DNA of 64,000 bases, taken from contig NZ_FRBW01000002.1 in NCBI RefSeq assembly GCF_900142725.1, forward strand, positions 434,001 to 498,000, in the 5' to 3' direction. The notes under the pieces were generated by a model. It searched no databases. It was not told the origin of the DNA and was given only the letters and a program-made list of their open reading frames with translations. Both the position numbers and the translations under genes were made by a program. Of this stretch, positions 27,724 to 35,680 are shown in pieces (positions within the stretch are counted from its first letter, which is position 1; each line of letters begins with the position of its first letter). The DNA comes from Roseibium suaedae (GTDB taxonomy: Bacteria; Pseudomonadota; Alphaproteobacteria; Rhizobiales; Stappiaceae).

Positions 27724-27933
27724 TCAAACCGGCCGGGCGCGCGCCATGCTGCTGATCCGTTTGCCGACCAGAAGGCTCACCGGCACAGCCAAAAGGGCAC
27801 CGGCAATGGCACACCCGGCCAGCAGCAGCGGATTGAAACTGTTCAATCCGTATATGCTCAAAGGGATCAACGCCCCGACCCCGGCCAGGGTCGGACCGAT
27901 GACGATGAAGAAAATTGCCGCAAGCTGCCACAT
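27724..27933 (-). CDS. Small two-helix membrane protein
   Basis: A 69-residue protein made almost entirely of two hydrophobic helices (about residues 4-28 and 34-56) and a short basic tail (KRISSMARARPV). Similar tiny proteins in alphaproteobacteria are often labelled CTP synthetase in databases; the label is clearly wrong because no glutaminase or synthetase domain fits. The ATG has GGAG seven bases upstream. Function unknown. Confidence 0.65.
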   Translation of the reverse strand: MWQLAAIFFIVIGPTLAGVGALIPLSIYGLNSFNPLLLAGCAIAGALLAVPVSLLVGKRISSMARARPV

Positions 27934-28066
27934 GGACTGGCTCCGTTGATCCGCGAAATGCGATCTCCGGCTGAATGTCCGTCCTGGCGCGCCCCTAAAG
28001 CACCATCAGTCAACCTGATGACGCTGGAAGTTTCACATATGTGAAAGCTCTGTCCCTTGCGGCAGA

Positions 28067-28828
28067 TCAAACCCGGGTGGATTTCACCGCGCCCCCTGCA
28101 GCATCCATGATCAGGGACATGTCATTGCCAAAGGCCATGAGGCTGTATCCCATGGCGACCGCCTCACCCACCTTTTCAGGCTCCAGACAGTAAATTCCGG
28201 CGAGTTTCCCGGCGGCAAGTGTCCGGCGTGCAATATCCGCCGCCGCAGACTGGGTACGTTCTCCCCCCGGATCAAGCCCAGCGCCGTGGCTGAGGGTCAG
28301 GGACAGATCACTCGGCCCGACGAACACCCCGTCAATGCCTGGAACCGACAGAATGTCTTCAAGCGCCGCAATGGCCTCCGGCGTCTCGATCATGGCGAAG
28401 GACAGCAGGCTGTCGTTTGCCCCGGCGAGATAGTCCGGCGGGGTCTGGCCGGCCAGCATGGCTGCCCGGTGCGGTCCCCAGCTTCGGGCCCCAACCGGCG
28501 GATACTTCATCGCAGCGGCAAAAGCCTCCGCATCGGCGCGGCTGTTGATCATGGGCGCAATCACAGCTTCTGCGCCAACGTCCAGCGCCCGGCTCGCCAT
28601 GGCATTGTCGCCAACAGGAACACGCACGATGCGATGGGCGCCAGCCAGCGTGAGCGACACCAGTCCCTCGCGAACTGAAGCCATGTCATGCTGACCGTGC
28701 TGCATATCGAGCGTGACCGCCTCATAGCCGCCCCTTGCCAGTAATTCCGTCACGATCGGAACGGCAAGTCCCGACCAGGCTGTGACGATCTTGTCGCCGC
28801 TTCGCAGCCGTTGAGCCAATGATGTCAT
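28067..28828 (-). CDS. HpcH/HpaI aldolase family protein
   Basis: A 253-residue TIM-barrel class II aldolase of the HpcH/HpaI family. Landmarks are the histidine in TLDMQHGQHD, the metal-binding Glu in MIETPEA and Asp in FVGPSDLS, and the phosphate/carboxylate loop AGIYCLEPEK. Members split or form 4-hydroxy-2-oxoacids (for example 4-hydroxy-2-oxoheptanedioate) with pyruvate as product. The exact substrate is not clear and no aromatic-degradation genes lie nearby. GGGAGGAGG precedes the ATG of MTSLAQRL. Confidence 0.9.
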   Translation of the reverse strand: MTSLAQRLRSGDKIVTAWSGLAVPIVTELLARGGYEAVTLDMQHGQHDMASVREGLVSLTLAGAHRIVRVPVGDNAMASRALDVGAEAVIAPMINSRADAEAFAAAMKYPPVGARSWGPHRAAMLAGQTPPDYLAGANDSLLSFAMIETPEAIAALEDILSVPGIDGVFVGPSDLSLTLSHGAGLDPGGERTQSAAADIARRTLAAGKLAGIYCLEPEKVGEAVAMGYSLMAFGNDMSLIMDAAGGAVKSTRV

Positions 28829-28946
28829 GAGAACCTCCTCCCGGTTTCCAATCAATCAGACGAGCGGACAGATACGAAAACAAGGCCGGTCTGGCGGAGA
28901 TCGGTTCTCCCGAAAGTTGCGTGGCCTTTCCGAAGACAACAGCGCA

Positions 28947-28979
28947 ACAAAAAACCCCCGCCGGTCCGGCGGGGGTTTC
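28947..28979 (-). terminator. Rho-independent terminator after ATPase zeta gene
   Basis: AAACCCCCGCCGG and CCGGCGGGGGTTT form a 13-base stem with a very tight loop. On the minus strand it runs into TTTTTTGTT, about 40 bases after the stop of the DUF1476 gene. Confidence 0.92.
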
Positions 28980-29018
28980 TGAACTTCCAGTCAGACTGGA
29001 AACCGGTTTTCCAGGAGA

Positions 29019-29342
29019 TCAGCCCTGGGTCTGGATCTGAGCGACTGCCGTGTGCATCAGCTCGTCCATGGTGCGGCGGATCTGATGGTCAGACTGTTCC
29101 ACGCTGGCAGCGTCGAAGTCGGCGCGGATCTTGCGGAAAACGTCTTCCTCGCCCGGCTCTTCGAAATCGGCACGAACGACGCCCTTGGCGTAGTCTTCAG
29201 CCTTCTCGCCTTCCAGGCCCAGCTTTTCAGCAGCCCACAGGCCAAGCAGCTTGTTGCGGCGCGCGGTTGCCTTGAACCTCAGCTCCTCGTCATGCGCGAA
29301 CTTGCCTTCAAAACTGTCTTCGCGCTTGTCGAATGTGCTCAT
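29019..29342 (-). CDS. F1-ATPase inhibitor subunit zeta (DUF1476)
   Basis: A 107-residue, highly charged, helical soluble protein beginning MSTFDKREDSFEGKFAHDEE and containing ARRNKLLGLWAAEKLGL, which I recognise as DUF1476 (PF07345). Its Paracoccus homologue is the zeta subunit, which binds F1 and blocks reverse ATP hydrolysis as a one-way brake. The N-terminal about 15-20 residues are the inhibitory segment in that system. CAGGAGAC lies before the ATG. It sits alone, divergent from purC and away from any ATP synthase genes, as is usual. Confidence 0.92.
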   Translation of the reverse strand: MSTFDKREDSFEGKFAHDEELRFKATARRNKLLGLWAAEKLGLEGEKAEDYAKGVVRADFEEPGEEDVFRKIRADFDAASVEQSDHQIRRTMDELMHTAVAQIQTQG

Positions 29343-29688
29343 TCTGGTGTCTCCTGAAATGCGGACAGGCCTTATTCTCCCCTGCATATGGGGTGTGTTC
29401 GGGCTTTTCAATATCTCCCACGGTCACTCAAATCAACGCGAGAAACACCGTATTCCCGAAAAGCATAAGGCAAAATCTGATCCGGCCCAAATTCTGGTGC
29501 AGCGCATCATTGTACTTTTGCGCCGGTTCGGGTAAGTTCCGCGCCGCTGACGCGGGCTGTAAGTTCCGGATCCCGGAAGCGGGAGAGCGAAAAAGACAGC
29601 CCGGCCATTGGCGATCCGGGGGGACCAACGACGCCGAAGGAAGAACCCCGGACGAATGGATTTTCTCAAACCTACACGGTATGTGCCT
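29343..29688. other. Divergent intergenic region upstream of purC
   Basis: About 345 bases between the zeta gene (minus) and purC (plus). A frame continuous with purC runs through its right part but matches nothing known and adds residues the family lacks. I see no clear promoter, hairpin or riboswitch-like element. Confidence 0.5.
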
Positions 29689-30453
29689 ATGAATCGCCGC
29701 CGCCGCATTTACGAGGGCAAGGCCAAGATCCTCTATGAGGGCCCCGAGCCAGGAACGCTGATCCAGCATTTCAAGGATGATGCCACCGCCTTCAATGCCA
29801 AGAAACACGCGATCATTGATGGCAAGGGCGTTCTGAACAACCGCATTTCCGAGTTCATCTTCAACCATCTGAACGCGATGGGCATTCCGACGCATTTCAT
29901 CCGCCGGATGAACATGCGCGAACAGCTGATCCGTGAAGTCGAGATCATTCCGCTGGAAGTCGTCGTGCGCAATGTGGCCGCCGGCTCCATCGCGACCCGT
30001 CTCGGCATCGAGGAAGGCACCCAGCTGCCGCGGTCGATCATCGAGTTCTATTACAAGAACGACGAGCTGAACGACCCGATGGTTGCCGAAGAGCACATCA
30101 CCGCCTTTGGCTGGGCCACCCCGCAGGAACTCGATGACGTCATGGCTCTGGCCATCCGCGTCAACGACTTCCTCTCGGGCCTGTTCCTGGGCGTCGGCAT
30201 CCGCCTCGTCGATTTCAAGATCGAGTGTGGCCGTCTGTTCGAAGGCGACATGATGCGCATCGTCGTTGCGGACGAGATTTCCCCGGACAGCTGCCGTCTG
30301 TGGGACATCAACACCAACGAGAAGATGGACAAGGACCGCTTCCGCCGCGACATGGGCGGAATGCTGGAAGCCTATCAGGAAGTCGCCAAGCGCCTTGGCA
30401 TCCTGAACGAGAACGAGCGCCCGGCAAACACGGGCCCAACGCTGGTTCAGTAA
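29689..30453 (+). CDS. purC: Phosphoribosylaminoimidazole-succinocarboxamide synthase
   Basis: A 254-residue SAICAR synthetase that joins CAIR and aspartate using ATP, the eighth purine step. It begins [20 protein letters not shown], the alphaproteobacterial PurC start, and contains [32 protein letters not shown] and a C-terminal [10 protein letters not shown]. Full length. The chosen ATG matches the family exactly; the longer frame upstream is not used. It is followed by a strong terminator, so purS is transcribed separately. Confidence 0.97.
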   Translation: MNRRRRIYEGKAKILYEGPEPGTLIQHFKDDATAFNAKKHAIIDGKGVLNNRISEFIFNHLNAMGIPTHFIRRMNMREQLIREVEIIPLEVVVRNVAAGSIATRLGIEEGTQLPRSIIEFYYKNDELNDPMVAEEHITAFGWATPQELDDVMALAIRVNDFLSGLFLGVGIRLVDFKIECGRLFEGDMMRIVVADEISPDSCRLWDINTNEKMDKDRFRRDMGGMLEAYQEVAKRLGILNENERPANTGPTLVQ

Positions 30454-30500
30454 GCCGGGAAGAAGTGTTTCCGAACACTTCCAAAGGTTGCAATTCCAGA

Positions 30501-30541
30501 AAAATCCCCCTAATGCACGACCTGCACTAGGGGGATTTTTT
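30501..30541 (+). terminator. Terminator after purC, also carrying the next gene's ribosome binding site
   Basis: AAAATCCCCCTAATGCA and TGCACTAGGGGGATTTT form a 17-base stem with one A-C mismatch and a five-base loop, followed by six Ts. The next gene starts directly after the T-run, and AGGGGG in the descending arm lies where its ribosome binding site should be. Confidence 0.93.
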
Positions 30542-31075
30542 ATGCGCAATCAAATACGTAACCTTTTCGCCATGGCAGCGCTCTGCCTGACACTCGCCGC
30601 ATGCCAAACAGCAGGACTTAAACCGGAAGCAATAAACACATCCGGCTTTCCGCCAGCCGGCTGGGTAACGGAACGCTCCGGGAAAACCGTGACGTATTCC
30701 TGCCCGCAACCCCGCTGCAAGTCACCGCAACTTGTAGGCATCACACCTATTAAGATCAGGGGCGATGTTGAAGCGGCGATCCGGTCCGGTCAGCTTTCCC
30801 GCGAACTCCTGCAGGCACTGGATAACCTGGTAACCGTCGCGACCAAGCAACAGATAAAGCTGAGTACGCCCCGCACAATCAAAAACGCGAATTACTCCGG
30901 TTTCGAGCACCATATGACCTTCCAGACTTCGAAGGGTCCGCTCTATGTGATTGCCCGAAGCATCGTGCAAAAAGATCGCGGCTCGATTGCCGTATCAGCA
31001 GCCCTAAATAAATCTACGGCAGAGAGAAACCTCCGGAAATTTCTTGCCCAGACCGAAATCCGGCGCGTCCAGTAA
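30542..31075 (+). CDS. Hypothetical lipoprotein
   Basis: A 177-residue protein with a lipoprotein signal: basic N-terminus, hydrophobic core and lipobox LAAC with Cys21 as the lipidated residue. The mature part is Lys/Ser/Thr-rich with a Cys pair in YSCPQPRCKSP and no domain I recognise. It should sit in the outer or inner membrane facing the periplasm. Its ATG follows the purC terminator immediately, using AGGGGG of the stem as binding site, and it has its own terminator. Codon use is less GC-rich at third positions than in the purine genes. It interrupts purC and purS, which are usually closer in related genomes. Confidence 0.75.
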   Translation: MRNQIRNLFAMAALCLTLAACQTAGLKPEAINTSGFPPAGWVTERSGKTVTYSCPQPRCKSPQLVGITPIKIRGDVEAAIRSGQLSRELLQALDNLVTVATKQQIKLSTPRTIKNANYSGFEHHMTFQTSKGPLYVIARSIVQKDRGSIAVSAALNKSTAERNLRKFLAQTEIRRVQ

Positions 31076-31116
31076 ACGCTTCGGAAAAAGAGCTCTTTCA
31101 GATTGATGAAAACAAG

Positions 31117-31147
31117 CCCCGGTCAGATCCTCTGGCCGGGGTTTTGA
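31117..31147 (+). terminator. Rho-independent terminator after the lipoprotein gene
   Basis: CCCCGGTCAG and CTGGCCGGGG form a 10-base stem with one G-T pair and a five-base loop, followed by TTTTGATTT. Confidence 0.88.
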
Positions 31148-31267
31148 TTTGGGGCTTTTCTTTGCAGCCTTTGCTTTTCTGGCACGGCCCCTTTCGCATT
31201 GGGCCAAGCTGGTGTAATCAGCGCGCAACAATTCCCGAACCGGACATTCCGCGGAGTAAAGGCAACC

Positions 31268-31507
31268 ATGAAGGCACGTGTGATCGTCACCCTGAAGAAC
31301 GGCGTTCTGGACCCCCAGGGCAAGGCCATTGAAGGCGCCCTTGGCGGCCTCGGCTTCGGCGATATCGCCTCCGTCCGTCAGGGCAAGGTCTTCGACGTCG
31401 AGCTGACCGGCTCTGACAAGGAAGCCGCAAAGGCAGAACTGGCACAGATGTGCGAAAAGCTTCTCGCCAACACCGTGATCGAAAACTACGCCATCGAGAT
31501 CGACTGA
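31268..31507 (+). CDS. purS: Phosphoribosylformylglycinamidine synthase subunit PurS
   Basis: A 79-residue protein beginning MKARVIVTLKNGVLDPQGKA and ending NTVIENYAIEID, the whole PurS family pattern (VLDPQG, VRQGK). PurS bridges PurQ and PurL in the three-part FGAM synthase, which converts FGAR to FGAM with glutamine-derived ammonia. It is first in the purS / small membrane protein / purQ / DUF2164 run; purL is 6 kb further on. Confidence 0.96.
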   Translation: MKARVIVTLKNGVLDPQGKAIEGALGGLGFGDIASVRQGKVFDVELTGSDKEAAKAELAQMCEKLLANTVIENYAIEID

Positions 31508-31522
31508 CCGGAGCGGCCGCAC

Positions 31523-31636
31523 ATGGCGCTGGATGAGGACAGCAGGAAAGCCCTTCGCTTCATGGCCATCAAGGCCGCCCTGTTTATCCTCCTCCCGGCA
31601 GCCTGCGCCGCTCTTGCCGTCGTACTGATGCTCTGA
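31523..31636 (+). CDS. 37-residue membrane protein between purS and purQ
   Basis: ATG at 31523 opens 37 codons ending in TGA. The peptide begins MALDEDSRKALRFMAIKA and continues with one hydrophobic helix of about 20 residues to the C-terminus. It lies 15 bases after purS and 75 bases before purQ on the same strand. I recall the annotation 'phosphoribosylformylglycinamidine synthase-associated small membrane protein' for peptides in this exact position in Hyphomicrobiales, and this one fits in length, position and hydropathy. The binding site is modest (CCGGAG further upstream). Function is unknown; a membrane anchor or regulator for the synthase would be a guess. Confidence 0.72.
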   Translation: MALDEDSRKALRFMAIKAALFILLPAACAALAVVLML

Positions 31637-31711
31637 CACCTTGATTTCTCGCCACTTCCGGAAATGGCCTGAGTGCCAGACCGGATCTGCTTCAAAACCG
31701 GGACTAGCCCC

Positions 31712-32380
31712 ATGAAAACCGCCGTTATCGTTTTCCCTGGTTCGAATCGCGACCGCGACATGTTCCACGCTCTGGAGCTGATCACCGGCACGCGCCCGGC
31801 AAGCGTCTGGCACACGGAAACAAGCCTTCCGGATGCCGACCTCGTGATCGTTCCCGGCGGTTTCTCCTATGGCGACTATCTGCGTTCCGGTGCCATTGCC
31901 GCTCGCTCGCCGATCCTGAAGGAACTGGTCAAGAAGGCCGATCAGGGCGTCAAGGTTCTGGGCGTTTGCAACGGCTTCCAGATCCTGACCGAAGCAGGCC
32001 TCCTGCCCGGCGCCCTGATGCGCAATGCAGGCCTGAAGTTTGTCTGCCGGGAAATCGAGCTGGAGACGGTCAACAACGCAACCAGCTTCTCCAACGCTTA
32101 CCAGAAGGGCCAGGTCTGGCGCTGCCCGACCGCTCACCATGACGGCAACTACTTCGCCGATGCGGAAACCCTCAAGTCCATCGAGGACAATGGCCAGGTC
32201 GTGTTCCGTTATGCCAACGGCACCAACCCGAATGGCTCGATCAACAACATTGCCGGCGTGACCAACGCCAAGGGCAATGTTCTCGGCATGATGCCGCATC
32301 CGGAAAACCTGATCGAAGACCTGAACGGCGGCACCGATGGCCGCCTCCTGTTCGAAAGCCTGCTCGCCCAGGCTGCATAA
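31712..32380 (+). CDS. purQ: Phosphoribosylformylglycinamidine synthase subunit PurQ (glutaminase)
   Basis: A 222-residue class I glutamine amidotransferase. The nucleophile cysteine is in GVCNGFQIL, the His/Glu pair in MMPHPENL, and the N-terminus [17 protein letters not shown] is typical of PurQ. It releases ammonia from glutamine for PurL in FGAM synthesis. It starts at the ATG of MKTAVIVF. The gene lies between the small membrane protein and a DUF2164 gene and is full length. Confidence 0.97.
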   Translation: MKTAVIVFPGSNRDRDMFHALELITGTRPASVWHTETSLPDADLVIVPGGFSYGDYLRSGAIAARSPILKELVKKADQGVKVLGVCNGFQILTEAGLLPGALMRNAGLKFVCREIELETVNNATSFSNAYQKGQVWRCPTAHHDGNYFADAETLKSIEDNGQVVFRYANGTNPNGSINNIAGVTNAKGNVLGMMPHPENLIEDLNGGTDGRLLFESLLAQAA

Positions 32381-32408
32381 GCAAAGCCGCTTGAAGGAGA
32401 CCGGCCTC

Positions 32409-32663
32409 ATGTCCACGTCCGAGCTCAGCCGGGAAGAACGTGAGGCCCTGACCCGCCAGATCCAGAAGATCCTGACGGATGAACTGGATCAGGACATCGG
32501 CAACATGGAAGCAGCGGTCATCCTGGATGCCGTTGCCGAGGCGCTTGGCGCCGCCTTCTATAACAAGGGCCTCAAGGACGCAGGCGCGCTTTTCGCGCGC
32601 CGGGCGGACGACATTGCGGACGAGCTTTACGCCCTGGAAAAGCCTGTCACGCCCTTGCGCTGA
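32409..32663 (+). CDS. DUF2164 family protein
   Basis: An 84-residue soluble helical protein. The pattern ILTDELDQDIGNMEAAVILD with AAFYNKGLKDA and the ending LEKP matches the DUF2164 family, whose function is unknown. It lies 28 bases after purQ with AAGGAGA before its ATG and is likely in the purS-purQ transcript. No cofactor or DNA-binding motif is visible. Confidence 0.82.
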   Translation: MSTSELSREEREALTRQIQKILTDELDQDIGNMEAAVILDAVAEALGAAFYNKGLKDAGALFARRADDIADELYALEKPVTPLR

Positions 32664-32816
32664 CACACGCTGCCTCACCGCTAAGAGTCGGAAATCGCAG
32701 GGCTCCGCCCCACAAGATTTCAAGACAACTTCTTCATCGAAATAAAGACGCTTACGGCCCTTGCGCCCGGCAAAACCCCTCCCATTTTCAGGCAGCTTTC
32801 CTCTTGGAGTGTTGCC

Positions 32817-33773
32817 ATGCTTATGGTCGAGCTTGCTGCCGGTCTCGTTCTGCTCGTGCTGGGCGGAGATTTTCTCGTACGCGGGTCTGTTGGCCTTGCC
32901 GAGCGGCTCAATGTTTCCCCGCTTCTGATTGGCATTGTGCTCGTGGGCTTCGGCACGTCCTCGCCAGAGCTGATGACGAGCCTGCTGGCAGCCCTGCAAG
33001 ACGCACCCGGCATTGCGGTCGGCAATGTGGTTGGATCGAACACAGCCAACATCCTGCTCATCCTTGGGATTGCAGCGATACTCTGTCCACTGAGTGCAGA
33101 GCCCAAGGCGCTCATGCGGGATGGATTTGTCATGTCGGCAGCGGCTCTTGCTGCACTGGCCCTGAGCATCCACGGCAGCATTCCCCGCCCGGCCGGACTT
33201 GCCCTGGTGGCCGCGCTCGCAGCCTATCTGGTCTTCACCTACCGTGCCGAGAACGGCAAGAACACGCCCTCGGCCGAGATGCACCGGGCAGAAGGCCAAG
33301 CCGTGACGGCGCTGCCCTGGACAAAATCTGTTCCGGTTCTCTGCCTTTTGGCCCTGTCAGGTCTCGCCATGACGCTTCTGGGCGCGAAGTGGCTTGTGGG
33401 CAGCTCAGTCGCACTGGCTTCCAGCATGGGCATCAGCGAAACGGTCATCGGCCTCACGATCGTCGCCGTCGGCACTTCACTGCCCGAACTGGTGACCTCC
33501 GTTGTCGCGGCCCTGCGCAAGCAGACAGACATTGCCTTCGGCAATATCCTGGGCTCCAACATCTACAACATCCTCGGCATTCTCGGCGTGACCTCCCTGG
33601 TCAAGCCGATTGCCATCCCGCCCGAGATCCTGTCCTTCGACATCTGGGTAATGCTAGGGGCAACGGCGCTCCTGATGGTCTTTGCAAAGACCGGTCACCG
33701 GATCTGCCGTCTTGAAGGCTGGGCCCTTCTCGGCCTGTACGGCCTCTATATCGGCAAGCTTGTCTTCGCCTGA
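32817..33773 (+). CDS. Calcium/sodium antiporter (CaCA family, YrbG-like)
   Basis: A 318-residue inner-membrane protein with about ten helices in two inverted halves. The alpha-1 repeat is GFGTSSPELMTS with GSNTANILLILG; the alpha-2 repeat is AVGTSLPELVTSVVAA with GSNIYNILGILG. The Glu of each SPEL/LPEL motif coordinates the cation. It exchanges Ca2+ (or K+) for Na+ or protons. The ATG has TTGGAG at good spacing. It stands alone and converges on the DUF1127 gene, leaving two bases between stops. Confidence 0.94.
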   Translation: MLMVELAAGLVLLVLGGDFLVRGSVGLAERLNVSPLLIGIVLVGFGTSSPELMTSLLAALQDAPGIAVGNVVGSNTANILLILGIAAILCPLSAEPKALMRDGFVMSAAALAALALSIHGSIPRPAGLALVAALAAYLVFTYRAENGKNTPSAEMHRAEGQAVTALPWTKSVPVLCLLALSGLAMTLLGAKWLVGSSVALASSMGISETVIGLTIVAVGTSLPELVTSVVAALRKQTDIAFGNILGSNIYNILGILGVTSLVKPIAIPPEILSFDIWVMLGATALLMVFAKTGHRICRLEGWALLGLYGLYIGKLVFA

Positions 33774-33775
33774 GA

Positions 33776-34009
33776 TCATCCGGTCCGGTTATGATCCCAA
33801 AATGACCTCGCGACCTCGCGCCGGACATCTGCGCGCGTAAGGCCCAGATCCAGAAGCGCATGATCCGGCAGGTTCTCAAGGAGCTTCCGGCTCCGGCGAA
33901 CCTGCCGCCAGATCTGTACCCGCTGAAGGATCAGCCACCAGACACCCCGGCCCTCATCTCGAACACATTCGCGCTGAACACAGGCGCCACTGGTCTGAAC
34001 ATATGGCAT
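33776..34009 (-). CDS. DUF1127 family small protein
   Basis: A 77-residue basic protein whose C-terminal half, RSRKLLENLPDHALLDLGLTRADVRREV, is a clear DUF1127 (YjiS-like) motif. Short DUF1127 proteins in alphaproteobacteria have been tied to phosphate and carbon regulation and RNA turnover. The N-terminal 30 residues are poorly conserved. I use the ATG with AGGTG upstream; a GTG 21 bases earlier is possible. It is divergent from the MocR gene, with about 100 bases between. Confidence 0.82.
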   Translation of the reverse strand: MPYVQTSGACVQRECVRDEGRGVWWLILQRVQIWRQVRRSRKLLENLPDHALLDLGLTRADVRREVARSFWDHNRTG

Positions 34010-34011
34010 AA

Positions 34012-34093
34012 TTGCACCTATAATTGACACACAAAAGAGAACAATGCCTCCTCATTGCCTGCATTGTATTGATTGACTCTGTAATTGGTGCAA
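34012..34093. promoter_or_regulatory. Inverted GGTGCAA heptamers, candidate MocR operators
   Basis: TTGCACC at 34012-34018 and GGTGCAA at 34087-34093 are exact inverse copies, 75 bases apart (about seven helical turns). Each lies next to a -10-like TATAG sequence, one on each strand, in the gap between the DUF1127 and MocR genes. Binding by the neighbouring MocR protein is inferred. Confidence 0.45.
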
Positions 34094-34101
34094 GATATAG
34101 A
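34073..34101 (+). promoter_or_regulatory. Sigma-70-type promoter of the MocR gene, likely leaderless
   Basis: TTGACT (34073-34078), a 17-base spacer and TATAGA (34096-34101) make a near-consensus promoter. The expected start point falls two or three bases before the ATG at 34111, which has no ribosome binding site, so the message would be leaderless. A GGTGCAA element sits inside the spacer. Confidence 0.65.
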
Positions 34102-34110
34102 ATTGTCACC

Positions 34111-35625
34111 ATGACAAATTGGCTTCCAGAAATCCCCGCCGGCAAGGGCCCCATGTATGCGCGTCTGGCTCACCAGATCGCTGATGACATCATGACCGGC
34201 ACGCTCCCCTCCGGCGCAAAGCTGCCGCCGCAGCGTGACCTCGCCTATGACCTGGGCGTGACTGTCGGAACCGTCGGGCGGGCCTATGCCATTGTCCGCG
34301 AGCGCGGTCTGGTCTCGGGCGAGGTCGGCCGGGGCACCTTCGTCCTCGGCAGCACCAGCATTGCCCCCTTGCCGGATGAACAGCGAAGCCCTCATGAGCT
34401 GATCCTTGCCGAGAAGACGCCCTCCCAACCAAGATTCCAGCGGCAGCATCCAACCCCCTGGACCCAGAATGCCATCCCGTCGCCGGAGATCGGCTTCGGC
34501 AGCACGCGTGCATCCGTGCCTCCGGTGGACGCCATCAGGCTGGACAGCACCTCTGCCCCGGATGTGGGGCAAGCTCAGATTGTCGGCGAGCTGATCAGCG
34601 AGATCACCCGGGACGCCCCTTACGAGATTGCCAGCTATACCAGGAGCGTTCCGGAAAGCTGGCGGGAAGCAGGACAGCTCTGGCTGGCCCGTGCGGGCTG
34701 GGTGCCCGATATCAATTCGATCGTTCCGACCAACGGCGCCCAAGCGGCCATCATGGCCATTCTCGCGGCCACGACCGTTCCCGGAGACCGGATCGCCTTC
34801 GAGGAATTGACTTACAGCTCGATTGCCCGTGGCGCAGCTCTGTCCGGACGGCAGCCGGTTTCCGTGCCGCGAGACGAGCATGGGCCAATTCCGGCGGAGC
34901 TCGACAAGGTCTGTGCGCAGAAGCATCCGCGCGCGATCTTCCTGATGCCGACGATCCACAATCCGTCACTAAGCACGATCAGCACCCAGCGGCGGCACGA
35001 GATCATTGCCCTGTGCCGCCAGCACAATGTCTGGATCATCGAGGATGAGGTCTATGGCTCGCTCAGGGCCAACGACCTGCCGACCTTTGCCGCACTTGCG
35101 CCAGAGCGCACCTTCCATGTCGGCTCACTTTCCAAATCCGTGATGGCCGGCGTGCGCGGAGGCTGGGTCGCCTCGCCTCCCTCCCACACACAGAGGGTCC
35201 ACACCGCCCACAAGATGCTGTCCGGAGGCATTGCCTATCTGTTGGCAGAGCTGTCTTCACGTCTGATCCTCAGCGGCAGGGCGGATGAATTGCGCAGCCG
35301 GATCCTGACCGATATCCGCGAGCGCTATGCCATCGTCCACGACTATCTGAGCGGATATGACTTCCTCTCTGCCGAGGACACGCCTTTCCTCTGGATGAAG
35401 CTGCCGGAACCCTGGATGCCGGGCACGTTCAAGGCCGCTGCCGCCTCTGAAGGCGTCCTGATCGATGACGAGGACGAATTCAAGACCGGACGCAGCAATC
35501 AGGTTCATCACCGGGTGCGCGTCGGCTTCACCAATCCACACAGCCACGAGGAAGTCGCGCGTGGCCTTCTGGTCCTGCGCCAGCTTCTGGACAATCCGGC
35601 GACAGGCTACGACAGCTTTGAATGA
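34111..35625 (+). CDS. MocR/PdxR-type regulator (GntR helix-turn-helix plus aminotransferase domain)
   Basis: A 504-residue fusion of an N-terminal GntR-type winged helix (PMYARLAHQIADDIMTGTL, PSGAKLPPQRDLAYDLGVT) and a C-terminal class I aminotransferase-fold domain. The PLP-binding lysine is in GSLSKSVMAGVRGGW, and IIEDEVYG has the aspartate that contacts the pyridine ring. MocR proteins sense PLP or a PLP-linked amino compound (for example GabR with GABA, PdxR with PLP). The target is unknown: no vitamin B6 or GABA genes are adjacent. The start is the ATG of MTNWLPEIP; the frame extends upstream through the promoter and should not be used. Confidence 0.92.
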   Translation: MTNWLPEIPAGKGPMYARLAHQIADDIMTGTLPSGAKLPPQRDLAYDLGVTVGTVGRAYAIVRERGLVSGEVGRGTFVLGSTSIAPLPDEQRSPHELILAEKTPSQPRFQRQHPTPWTQNAIPSPEIGFGSTRASVPPVDAIRLDSTSAPDVGQAQIVGELISEITRDAPYEIASYTRSVPESWREAGQLWLARAGWVPDINSIVPTNGAQAAIMAILAATTVPGDRIAFEELTYSSIARGAALSGRQPVSVPRDEHGPIPAELDKVCAQKHPRAIFLMPTIHNPSLSTISTQRRHEIIALCRQHNVWIIEDEVYGSLRANDLPTFAALAPERTFHVGSLSKSVMAGVRGGWVASPPSHTQRVHTAHKMLSGGIAYLLAELSSRLILSGRADELRSRILTDIRERYAIVHDYLSGYDFLSAEDTPFLWMKLPEPWMPGTFKAAAASEGVLIDDEDEFKTGRSNQVHHRVRVGFTNPHSHEEVARGLLVLRQLLDNPATGYDSFE

Positions 35626-35680
35626 CCTGCAGCAGCCCCAGGCGGGCTGCTGCAAATCCTATGACAGGCCTGGCCAGCGT

